From the NCBI GenBank assembly GCA_028821475.1, contig JAPPGB010000167.1, positions 1-34,455 of the forward strand: DNA of 34,455 nucleotides. The letters are read 5' to 3'. Positions 1 to 5,994 of the stretch are shown one piece after another. The translations under genes and the position numbers were made by a program. How positions within the stretch are numbered: the stretch's first letter is position 1; every line of letters starts with the position of its first letter. The DNA is from Spirochaetaceae bacterium (GTDB lineage: Bacteria > Spirochaetota > Spirochaetia > SZUA-6 > Bin103). The notes under the pieces are model-generated. The model saw nothing but the letters and a program-made list of their open reading frames with translations. It had not been told where the DNA came from and did not search any database.

Positions 1-1287
1 CGGCGCCGCAGCGCCGCCGTCGCGCGAATGCGGGTTGCCGGCGCGGTGTGTGGTGGGAGGCGGCGGCCCACCGGGGGCCGCCGCGGGCGGCCGGGCCGGG
101 GCATCGGCGGCGCCGCCATCGCCACCGCCGCGGTCGTCGTCGCCGGTGAACTGGCCCTTGATGGCTCGCACCTCCGCCAACAGTTCGTCCGGGGCGACTA
201 TTCCAGTGACCCGCGCGAGCCGGCTCAACAGCAGCTCCAGCTCGAAGCGGGGGCTCACCGACTGCTTCAGATTGCGGTGCACCTCGAGCAGCAACTCCCC
301 GGCCAGCTCGAGCCGGCTTACCGGGATGCGGGACCGCACGTCGGCGCTGAAGCTGGCTTCCGGATATCCCAGGATTCCCGGCCGCGTGACGCCGTGGCGC
401 AGCAGAAGCAGCGAGCGCAGGTAGTCGGCGAGGGCGATGACGAACCGTTCCACCGACACGCCGCGCTCGAGTATTTCGTCGGCGAGGGCGAGCATGGCGG
501 CGGCGTCATCGCTGCCGATCAGCGTGCCGACCCGGTTGAGTTCGTCCATGCTCAGCGCCCCGATGGTGTCGCGAATGGCGTCGATGCTGATCCGCCGCCC
601 GCTGGCGAACGAGGCGATCTGGTCGAACGTGGTGTAGGCGTCGCGAAGCGAGCCGTCGGACTCCTTGGCAACCCAGATCAGCGCCTCGTCGTCCGTTTCG
701 AGGTTCAGTTCGGCCGCCACCTCGACGAGCCGGTCACGAATCTCGTCGGTGGAGAACAGCCGGAAGGTGAACTGCTGGCACCGCGAGCGGATGGTGGCCG
801 GCACCTTGTGGATCTCGGTGGTGGCGAAGATGAATACCACGTAGGGCGGCGGTTCCTCGACCGTTTTCAGCAACGCATTGAAGGCGCTCGTGGAGAGCAT
901 GTGCACTTCGTCAATGATGTACACCTTGTAGCGTGCCGACGCCGGCGGGAACAGCACCTCGTCCTTGATCGCGCGCACGTCGTCCACGCCGGTGTTGGAG
1001 GCACCGTCGATTTCGATCACGTCGAGCGACGCGCCGGCGGTGATCTCCCGGCACTGGTTGCAATCGTCGCACGGCGAGACGGTCGGCCCGGCCGCACAGT
1101 TCAGGGCGCGTGCGAGCACGCGCGCGGCCGAGGTCTTGCCCACCCCTCGCGGTCCCGAAAAGAGGAAGGCGTGCGCGATCTGCTGCCGTTCGATGGCGCC
1201 GCGCAGAGTGGCGACCACGAATTCCTGGCCCACGATCTGGTCGAACGAGCGCGGACGCTTGCGCGTAGCGGTTACTTCGTAGGCCAT
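1..1287 (-). CDS. dnaX: DNA polymerase III subunit gamma/tau, partial (3' end outside window)
   Basis: This is the clamp-loader ATPase of the replicative polymerase. 429 residues are visible from the ATG at 1287, and the gene runs off the left edge. Visible motifs are Walker A GPRGVGKT (about 45-52), a zinc module with Cys 64, 73, 76 and 79, Walker B YIIDEVHML, and the EEPPPYVVFIFATTE segment typical of DnaX. From about residue 390 the protein becomes a Pro/Ala/Gly-rich linker, as expected for the region leading into the tau C-terminus. No A-rich slippery frameshift site is seen in the visible part. It lies directly behind the SRP RNA gene and its weak terminator on the same strand, an arrangement common in bacteria. 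It may depend on read-through from the tRNA-ffs transcript. The identification is firm; only the C-terminal extent is unknown. Confidence 0.97.
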   Translation of the reverse strand, partial: MAYEVTATRKRPRSFDQIVGQEFVVATLRGAIERQQIAHAFLFSGPRGVGKTSAARVLARALNCAAGPTVSPCDDCNQCREITAGASLDVIEIDGASNTGVDDVRAIKDEVLFPPASARYKVYIIDEVHMLSTSAFNALLKTVEEPPPYVVFIFATTEIHKVPATIRSRCQQFTFRLFSTDEIRDRLVEVAAELNLETDDEALIWVAKESDGSLRDAYTTFDQIASFASGRRISIDAIRDTIGALSMDELNRVGTLIGSDDAAAMLALADEILERGVSVERFVIALADYLRSLLLLRHGVTRPGILGYPEASFSADVRSRIPVSRLELAGELLLEVHRNLKQSVSPRFELELLLSRLARVTGIVAPDELLAEVRAIKGQFTGDDDRGGGDGGAADAPARPPAAAPGGPPPPTTHRAGNPHSRDGGAAAP

Positions 1288-1300
1288 CGTCCCTCACCCA

Positions 1301-1322
1301 AAAGAAAAAGGCCCTCTGGCCG
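1301..1322 (-). terminator. Weak intrinsic terminator after the SRP RNA gene
   Basis: On the minus strand a short GGCC-AGAG-GGCC hairpin is followed by TTTTTCTTTT, ending 14 bp before the dnaX start codon. The stem is only 4 bp, so termination is probably partial and could allow read-through into dnaX. Confidence 0.5.
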
Positions 1323-1335
1323 CCGCCGATTGATT

Positions 1336-1408
1336 ACGGCTCCTGCTCGCATCGCTTACCGCTGCTACCTTCCGGTCCTGACGGGGTTGGGCGGACGAGC
1401 ACAGCGTA
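1336..1408 (-). ncRNA. ffs: Small signal recognition particle RNA (4.5S type)
   Basis: The minus strand holds the conserved SRP RNA domain IV core, GTCAGGACCGGAAGGTAGCA at about 1364-1383, with the GGAAGG tetraloop segment and the asymmetric AGCAGC loop that binds Ffh. The outer arms TGCTCG (1396-1401) and CGAGCA (1344-1349) pair, giving the expected long hairpin. No Alu domain is seen, so this is the short bacterial form. The exact ends are estimated from pairing. It lies between the tRNA genes and dnaX on the same strand. Confidence 0.9.
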
Positions 1409-1435
1409 GATCGGAGACGAACCAGATGGGCTTCT

Positions 1436-1523
1436 CGGAGAGAGTGGGATTCGAACCCACGGTACCCGGTTTGAGTACACACGCTTTCCAAGCGTGCACC
1501 TTCGGCCTCTCGGTCATCTCTCC
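1436..1523 (-). tRNA. tRNA-Ser(GGA)
   Basis: The acceptor stem GGAGAGA/TCTCTCC is perfect, and a long class II variable arm is present. The anticodon loop TTGGAAA gives anticodon GGA, which reads UCC and UCU. The discriminator is G, as usual for serine, and CCA is not encoded. It is the last of five tRNAs before ffs. Confidence 0.96.
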
Positions 1524-1581
1524 CGGCGCCGGCCCGTGCAACACCCGCGGTGGAACCGGGGTGTGGCGCGGCCGCCGGAGG

Positions 1582-1671
1582 CGGAGAGAGTGGGATTCGA
1601 ACCCACGGAGCCAGCATACGCGGCTCAACGGATTTCGAGTCCGCCCGATTCAACCGCTCTCGCATCTCTCC
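1582..1671 (-). tRNA. tRNA-Ser(CGA)
   Basis: A class II tRNA with acceptor GGAGAGA/TCTCTCC, discriminator G and anticodon loop CTCGAAA, giving anticodon CGA (UCG). The long variable arm is formed by the segment after GTTGAGCC. CCA is not encoded. It shares its acceptor stem with the neighbouring Ser(GGA) gene, suggesting tandem duplication. Confidence 0.96.
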
Positions 1672-1732
1672 GTGCACGACGCAACTACACTCCCGCGTAC
1701 GTTCCCGCGGAAACGGGTTGCGCTCGCATCTG

Positions 1733-1807
1733 CGTGCCCAAGAGGACTCGAACCTCTGACCTCTAGATCCGCAATCTAACGCTCTATCCGGACTGAGCTA
1801 TGGGCAC
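1733..1807 (-). tRNA. tRNA-Arg(GCG)
   Basis: The acceptor GTGCCCA/TGGGCAC is perfect, and the short variable loop and overall sequence resemble arginine tRNAs. The anticodon stem TTAGA/TCTAG encloses loop TTGCGGA, so the anticodon is GCG (+ strand 1770-1772), reading CGC and CGU. Most bacteria instead use an A34 (inosine) tRNA-Arg(ACG) for these codons. CCA is not encoded. It sits in the middle of four serine tRNA genes. Confidence 0.92.
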
Positions 1808-1841
1808 GAACAATGGCGCGACGGCTGGCCGCCGCACCGTT

Positions 1842-1928
<87 letters not shown>

Positions 1929-1956
1929 CGGTGGTGCATGCCCGAAGCGGTGGTTG

Positions 1957-2041
1957 CGGAGAGGGAGGGATTCGAACCCCCGGAGCACCTTGGCTCAACG
2001 GTTTTCAAGACCGCCTCCTTCGACCTCTCGGACACCTCTCC
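1957..2041 (-). tRNA. tRNA-Ser(TGA)
   Basis: A class II tRNA with acceptor GGAGAGG/CCTCTCC, discriminator G and anticodon loop CTTGAAA, giving anticodon TGA (UCA and, by wobble, other UCN codons). It is the first gene of the tRNA-ffs run, about 23 bp downstream of the predicted transcription start. Confidence 0.96.
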
Positions 2042-2070
2042 GAGGCTCAAACACGCTACCCGAGTGCCAG

Positions 2071-2099
2071 AATATATGTTCCTGCTCCGCGGCTGTCAA
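2071..2099 (-). promoter_or_regulatory. Sigma70-type promoter for the tRNA-ffs(-dnaX) transcript
   Basis: On the minus strand TTGACA (2094-2099), a spacer of exactly 17 bp and TATATT (2071-2076) make a near-consensus promoter. The predicted start lies near 2064, just upstream of tRNA-Ser(TGA). No comparably strong promoter was seen between the tRNA genes. Confidence 0.85.
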
Positions 2100-2146
2100 T
2101 TCTCTCTCCGCCGACATCGTGGACATGGTGCACACCCTTCGCCGTC

Positions 2147-2175
2147 GGGCGCCCGGGCCTCTCCACCCGGCGCCC
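2147..2175. repeat. Strong GC hairpin
   Basis: Arm 2147-2157 (GGGCGCCCGGG) pairs with 2166-2175 (CCCGGCGCCC) apart from one bulged C, with an 8-nt loop. No T-run follows on either strand, so it does not look like a standard terminator. Confidence 0.5.
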
Positions 2176-2230
2176 ACGCGGGTGGCTGGGAGCCCGCTCA
2201 CCGATGACGGCCCGTGCAACGCGAAAAGCT

Positions 2231-2260
2231 CCCACCTTCCCACCTTCCCGCCTTCCCGCC
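2231..2260. repeat. 8-bp tandem repeat, 3.75 copies
   Basis: Units CCCACCTT, CCCACCTT, CCCGCCTT and CCCGCC follow each other without gaps. The result is a pure pyrimidine strand apart from two A and two G. It lies in the non-coding gap before the LytTR gene. Confidence 0.75.
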
Positions 2261-2290
2261 GGCCGTCCGCGCAGGTTGAGTTCGAGTGTC

Positions 2291-2343
2291 CGCAACTGTC
2301 GCAATTTGCGACGCTTCCTGGTACAATCGGCGCAAACTGCGAC
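2291..2343 (+). promoter_or_regulatory. Palindrome cluster around a -10-like box
   Basis: A perfect 15-bp palindrome, GTCGCAATTTGCGAC, lies at 2298-2312. It is preceded by CGCAACTG (2291-2298) and followed by a related half-palindrome, CGCAAACTGCGAC, at 2331-2343. Between them sits TACAAT (2322-2327), a good -10 hexamer without a clear -35. The layout suggests operators flanking a promoter for the LytTR gene, about 240 bp downstream. The binding protein is unknown. Confidence 0.4.
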
Positions 2344-2568
2344 ACCCTCATGTTTTCCGCTCGCGCTCACACAACGTCCTCGAAGGGTTCCGGGGGAAGT
2401 CGCTTATTGTTATACTATTACATAAACTACGGTAGTTGGGGAGGTTCTTTTTCGGCCACGGCCGAGGGAGGATTCGGGGCCGTCGTCCGGGCGCGGGTGC
2501 TTGTGGACATGGAGGTTTGATTGAATGGTCGCGGTTGAAGACAGCGCTTTCGGCGCAGGTGCCGGAGC

Positions 2569-3567
2569 TTGAACAGCAAGGATGCGGCGAGCGGCATGCG
2601 GTTTGCGCATCGTGAAATGCTCAAGCCGGAGGTCGCCTTGCTGGTGGTCGGAATCATCGCCTACTTCCTGCTGCAGAGTGCGGTGTCTGGTTCCACCTAC
2701 GCCGACGCCGCCATGGGATGGGGGCAGCGGCTCGGTTACAGCGGTCTGGTAGCGTTGCTGCAATCCCCGATCAGCTACGCATGCTGCGTTCTCACGCTCT
2801 ACGTCGTGCGCGATCAGCGGCCTCTGGTTACGGCACTTGCCTTGCTGGCCATGGTGCTGGTCCTCGGGGCAACGTGCACGGCTATTGTGCTGGCGGTGTT
2901 CGAAGCAGTTCCGGGCGCCCCGGCACGGAACCTGCGGCTGGACAGGATATATGGCGCCTGCGTCTTCTACCTGCTCTCGGCAACGTCCCTGGTGTACTAC
3001 GTGCTGTGGGTACGGCTCAACCGCCGCACCGGGGCGGAGGAAGCGGAGGGAGCGGCAGCGGCGCATGTCGCGGAAGTGCCCGAAGAGGGGCCGCGCACGA
3101 TCACCACGCCCCACTCCGGGCGCCCTTCGCCTACTGCGGAGGTCCCGGCGACGGTTTCGGAAGATTCCGGCCGGCACGCTGTGGTGAAGGAGTCGAGATT
3201 CTTCGATCGGCTGCCGGACGAGTTGGGACGCGACATCATCTACCTTTCCGCGGCTGCACACTACGTGGACGTGGTCACCGCCGCCGGCAGTGCCTCCATC
3301 CTGTTGCGCTTTTCCGATGCGGTGGCCGAGCTCGGCGATCTGGGCATGCGCGTGCATCGCTCCTACTGGGCCGCATACGCCCACGTCAAGCGGGCGGTTC
3401 GGCGTGACGGACGGACGTTGCTGCTCCTGACGGACGACCACGAAGTGCGCGTCGGGCGAAATTACCTGGCCGAGGTGCGGGCGGCCGTGCCGAAGGCGTG
3501 GGTCCGCGCCAGGCGGCGCAGGACTACCGAGACGCGGCCGGACGCGGAGGCGTCGCTTCACGACTGA
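2569..3567 (+). CDS. Membrane-anchored LytTR-domain transcriptional regulator
   Basis: The predicted protein has 332 residues. Four hydrophobic segments lie at about 21-40, 55-80, 86-112 and 126-150. A polar Pro/Glu/Ala-rich linker (151-205) leads to a C-terminal LytTR DNA-binding domain (about 211-308). Family-typical elements are IIYLSAAAHYVDVVT, the HRSYW segment and GRNYL near the end. LytTR domains bind short direct repeats in promoters, and membrane-tethered versions are presumed to sense a signal at the membrane. No receiver domain or neighbouring histidine kinase is present, so the signal is unknown. The start is uncertain: a TTG at 2569 has GGAG too close, and an ATG at 2596 (residue 10) is an alternative. 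It is convergent with parB, with 33 bp between the stops. Confidence 0.82.
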   Translation: MNSKDAASGMRFAHREMLKPEVALLVVGIIAYFLLQSAVSGSTYADAAMGWGQRLGYSGLVALLQSPISYACCVLTLYVVRDQRPLVTALALLAMVLVLGATCTAIVLAVFEAVPGAPARNLRLDRIYGACVFYLLSATSLVYYVLWVRLNRRTGAEEAEGAAAAHVAEVPEEGPRTITTPHSGRPSPTAEVPATVSEDSGRHAVVKESRFFDRLPDELGRDIIYLSAAAHYVDVVTAAGSASILLRFSDAVAELGDLGMRVHRSYWAAYAHVKRAVRRDGRTLLLLTDDHEVRVGRNYLAEVRAAVPKAWVRARRRRTTETRPDAEASLHD

Positions 3568-3600
3568 TCCGCCGCGCGACGGGCGTGGGTCGAGGAGAGA

Positions 3601-4524
3601 TCAGTCGGGCGAGCGGCCGGTAATGTGCCGGTCGATGCGCTCAAGGTCGTCCATGTTGAAGAACGTGACCTCGATCTTGCCGTGCCGCACGGTACCGGTG
3701 ACCTTCACGCGGGTGCCGAGGGCGTCGATCAGGCGTTGCTGCAAGTCACGCAGATACGGGTCGGTGCCCTGCGCCGGGCGGGTGCCGGTCTGGCTGCCGG
3801 ACTCCGCCTCGCGGCCTGCCCCGGCGGAGTCGAGCCGCTCCCGCACGCGCGCCGCGTACGCCTCGGCTTCGCGTACCGAATACTGCGCGATGCGCTTGAA
3901 CAGCCGCTGGCGCTCGGCTGGATCGGGGATCATCAGTACGGCGCGCGCGTGGCCGGCGGTCATCACGCCGTCGGAGAGCGCGGTGCGCATCTCCTCCGGG
4001 AGCGCGAGCAGCCGCAGGCTGTTGGCGATGGTCGAGCGATGCTTGCCTACGCGCACGGCGAGGTCCTCGTGGCTGACGCCGGTGAGGTCGATGATGCGGC
4101 GGTAGGCGTTCGCCTCCTCGAGGGGCGTAAGGTCCTCGCGCTGGATGTTCTCGACCAGCGCCAGGGTAAGCCGGTCGTCTGCGTCGGATGCACGTATTGC
4201 CGCCGGTATCCTCTGCAGGCCGGCGCGCTGGGCGGCACGAAACCGCCGCTCTCCGGCGATGATGCGGTAGCGCCGGCCTACCGGTTCCACCATGATCGGC
4301 TGCAGCACGCCGTGCGCAGCGATCGATTGGGTCAACTCCGCGAGCGCGGCCTCCTCGAATCTGACCCGCGGCTGATCGCCGGTGGTGTCGATCTCGTCGA
4401 GGGCGATCTCGGCAACGCCGCCGGCCAATGGAAGGTCGGCCTGGTCGCCCATCAAGGCGCCGAGGCCGCGCCCGAGACCACGCTTCGGAGCCGAGCGGGC
4501 TGGACGGGATGGGCGTTTAGACAT
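3601..4524 (-). CDS. parB: Chromosome partitioning protein ParB (Spo0J family)
   Basis: A 307-residue parS-binding CTPase clamp that works with ParA in origin segregation. Visible features in order are the N-terminal ParA-stimulating GLGRGLGAL motif, the CTP-binding boxes GERRFRAA and ENIQRED, a helix-turn-helix (SHEDLAVRVGKHRSTIANSL) for parS recognition, and a C-terminal dimerisation segment. The start is the ATG at 4524, which overlaps the end of parA by 8 bp and has GAGGTGG upstream inside parA. A longer frame upstream is only read-through in the parA region. It is the last gene of a parA-parB pair. Candidate target sites, in split form, lie upstream of parA. Confidence 0.95.
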   Translation of the reverse strand: MSKRPSRPARSAPKRGLGRGLGALMGDQADLPLAGGVAEIALDEIDTTGDQPRVRFEEAALAELTQSIAAHGVLQPIMVEPVGRRYRIIAGERRFRAAQRAGLQRIPAAIRASDADDRLTLALVENIQREDLTPLEEANAYRRIIDLTGVSHEDLAVRVGKHRSTIANSLRLLALPEEMRTALSDGVMTAGHARAVLMIPDPAERQRLFKRIAQYSVREAEAYAARVRERLDSAGAGREAESGSQTGTRPAQGTDPYLRDLQQRLIDALGTRVKVTGTVRHGKIEVTFFNMDDLERIDRHITGRSPD

Positions 4525-5278
4525 GCTGGGCCACCTCACGGGCGAGTTCGTTGTAGCTGCGCGCACCGATGCACTTGGGATCGTAGAGCTGGATCGGCTG
4601 CGAATAGGATGGCGCTTCCCCCAGGCGGACGTTGCGCGGGATGATGGTCCGGAACACCTGGTGGCGGAAGAACCCGGTGACCTCCCGCACCACCTCCTGC
4701 GACAGCCGGGTGCGGACGTCAAACATCGTGAACAGAATCCCGCCCACCGTCAGGGCCGGGTTCAGGGTACCCTGCACTCTCTTGATCGTCTTCAGCAGCT
4801 CGCTCAGCCCCTCCAGGGCAAAATACTCGCACTGCAGCGGAATGATGACTTGCGACGCCGCCGTCAGGCCATTGATCGTCAGGATCCCGAGCGACGGCGG
4901 ACAGTCGATGAACAGGAAGTCGTAGGCGCTGTCGACGGCGTCGAGGGCGTCACTCAGGTAGAATTCGCGCCGCTCCAGGTTGACCAGCTCGACCGCGGCT
5001 CCCGCCAGGTTGATGCTCGACGGCACCACCTCGTATCCCGGTACCGCGGTGCGCCGGATTACCTCCTCCGGTGCAAGCTCACCGGTGATCATTTCATAGG
5101 CGCCGCCCAGTTCGCCGTCGCAACCGAGGCTGGTCGACGAATTGGCCTGTGGATCGAAGTCCACGAGCAACACCCGCTTCCCCGCCACCGCCAGTGCGGC
5201 GCCGAGATTCACGGCGGTTGTCGTTTTTCCTACGCCGCCCTTCTGATTCGCAAAGACGATTCGTCGTGCCCGTGCCAT
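4517..5278 (-). CDS. parA: Chromosome partitioning ATPase ParA (Soj family)
   Basis: A 253-residue ATPase that binds DNA non-specifically and moves ParB-parS complexes. The deviant Walker A, KGGVGKTTT, lies at the N-terminus (ANQKGGVGKTTTAVNLG), followed by the LLVDFDPQANSS motif and Walker B FIDCPPSLG. The length is typical of chromosomal Soj and there is no N-terminal HTH, so it is not a plasmid-type autorepressor. The ATG at 5278 is chosen over the in-frame TTG just before it. Upstream lies a 32-bp split-parS element (5340-5371) about 60 bp from the start, which could let ParB influence transcription. Confidence 0.96.
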   Translation of the reverse strand: MARARRIVFANQKGGVGKTTTAVNLGAALAVAGKRVLLVDFDPQANSSTSLGCDGELGGAYEMITGELAPEEVIRRTAVPGYEVVPSSINLAGAAVELVNLERREFYLSDALDAVDSAYDFLFIDCPPSLGILTINGLTAASQVIIPLQCEYFALEGLSELLKTIKRVQGTLNPALTVGGILFTMFDVRTRLSQEVVREVTGFFRHQVFRTIIPRNVRLGEAPSYSQPIQLYDPKCIGARSYNELAREVAQHV

Positions 5279-5339
5279 CAACGCGGCTCAACGATAGCCA
5301 TGTTGCCGGTCGATGGCAAACCGTGGCGATCCGCCCGGA

Positions 5340-5371
5340 GTTGTTTCACCGTCAGGTTTCCCGTGAAACGC
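5340..5371. repeat. Split parS-like element, copy 1
   Basis: TGTTTCAC (5342-5349) and GTGAAACG (5363-5370) are the two halves of the canonical parS palindrome TGTTTCACGTGAAACA. Here they are separated by exactly 13 bp (5350-5362). A second, overlapping parS-like palindrome, GTTTCCCGTGAAAC (5356-5369), is formed with the right half. Copy 2, at 5941-5972, is identical at 31 of 32 positions. It lies upstream of parA. No intact consensus parS was noticed elsewhere in the window. Confidence 0.75.
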
Positions 5372-5612
5372 CCGGCGCGCCGAGCCACCCGACCGCATCG
5401 ATGTCCTCACCGGGCGCCGGGCACTGCTGAGTCACGCGGCGTGCCGGGCATGCGCCCTCCAGCGTGCGGGCCAGGTACGGCGGCTCCCCGGTGGCAAGCC
5501 CTGCCCAGTGCGGCCAGACGCTTGCGTGAACCCGCGGCAGACGCGTTCTGCGCGCCGACGCGGCTTCCCGCTCGCATGCCCGCTCGTGCCACTCCGTCAG
5601 GCACCGATGCAA
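5352..5612 (-). CDS. Doubtful 86-aa ORF between the LAGLIDADG ORF and parA
   Basis: The ORF starts with an ATG at 5612 inside the last codons of the upstream LAGLIDADG-like ORF (16-bp overlap) and ends inside split-parS copy 1. Its last residues, VSRET, are therefore encoded by the parS-like sequence. It has no recognisable domain and no membrane segment, and it is rich in Arg, Ala and Pro. Third-position GC is only moderately high. The overlap with the previous gene and the open frame of 86 codons argue weakly for coding; the lack of any family resemblance argues against it. Confidence 0.25.
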   Translation of the reverse strand: MHRCLTEWHERACEREAASARRTRLPRVHASVWPHWAGLATGEPPYLARTLEGACPARRVTQQCPAPGEDIDAVGWLGAPGVSRET

Positions 5613-5950
5613 TAGCGCTCCTTCATCGCGGTGTAGCGATCGTAGCTGCGCCGATCCAGCTCCGGACTCAGGCAGGCGTCCAGGAGCGGGACGATCCGCT
5701 CACGCAGAACCTCACCGCGCGCCATCCACTGGTAGTAGTGCCGCCCGCCATGGTGGTAAGGCCCGTACAGGCGGCCGCCAAAGCGCGCCACGATCCAGTG
5801 GAACAACGCCTCGTGATCCACGTGCATCCGGAGCGTGACCTGCGGTTGCCGGCCGTCGCCTCCGAAGTGACCCTCGCCGATGAGCACGCCAACGAGAATG
5901 CCCTCGGCGACACCACGACCGCTACCGGGCGCCGTACTCTGTTGTTTCAC
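5597..5950 (-). CDS. Small LAGLIDADG-like protein (possible homing endonuclease or derived DNA-binding protein)
   Basis: The predicted protein has 117 residues if translation starts at the GTG at 5950, which lies inside the left half of split-parS copy 2. Residues 19-31, LVGVLIGEGHFGG, match the LAGLIDADG helix (LAGLIDGEGS type), with Glu26 at the catalytic acidic position. The rest fits one LAGLIDADG repeat: a beta segment VTLRMHV, FGGRLYGPY, YYQWMARG, a helix ERIVPLLDACL and a Tyr/Lys-rich end. One motif means it would have to act as a dimer. The open frame continues upstream into the antisense of the gyrA end, so the start is uncertain. It could be an active endonuclease or a domesticated DNA-binding protein; the sequence cannot decide. 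Confidence 0.7.
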   Translation of the reverse strand: MKQQSTAPGSGRGVAEGILVGVLIGEGHFGGDGRQPQVTLRMHVDHEALFHWIVARFGGRLYGPYHHGGRHYYQWMARGEVLRERIVPLLDACLSPELDRRSYDRYTAMKERYCIGA

Positions 5951-5972
5951 CGTCGGGTTTCCCGTGAAACGC
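5941..5972. repeat. Split parS-like element, copy 2
   Basis: TGTTTCAC (5943-5950) and GTGAAACG (5964-5971) are separated by 13 bp, differing from copy 1 by a single G for A in the insert. It lies 601 bp from copy 1 in the same orientation, between the gyrA stop and the LAGLIDADG-like ORF, and covers that ORF's probable start codon. Confidence 0.75.
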
Positions 5973-5994
5973 GCACGCCGCAACCCGCGTGGGG

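Larger units (their letters stand above)
2100..2568. other. Non-coding gap between the tRNA promoter and the LytTR gene
   Basis: No convincing gene was found in this stretch; short ORFs here overlap tRNAs or are read through repeats. It contains a GC hairpin (2147-2175), an 8-bp tandem repeat (2231-2260), a palindrome cluster around a TACAAT box (2291-2343), and an AT-rich patch with a possible -10 TATACT at 2411-2416. A 6-bp hairpin TCGGCC-AC-GGCCGA lies at about 2452-2465. It is the likely regulatory region of the plus-strand LytTR gene. Confidence 0.6.

Noticed and set aside
28-1779. 583-aa open frame on the plus strand
   Set aside because: It runs antisense through dnaX, ffs and three tRNA genes, and its sequence is an Arg/Gly/Ala-rich artefact of GC-rich DNA.
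2410-3561. 383-aa open frame on the minus strand
   Set aside because: It is antisense to the LytTR gene and has low-complexity composition.
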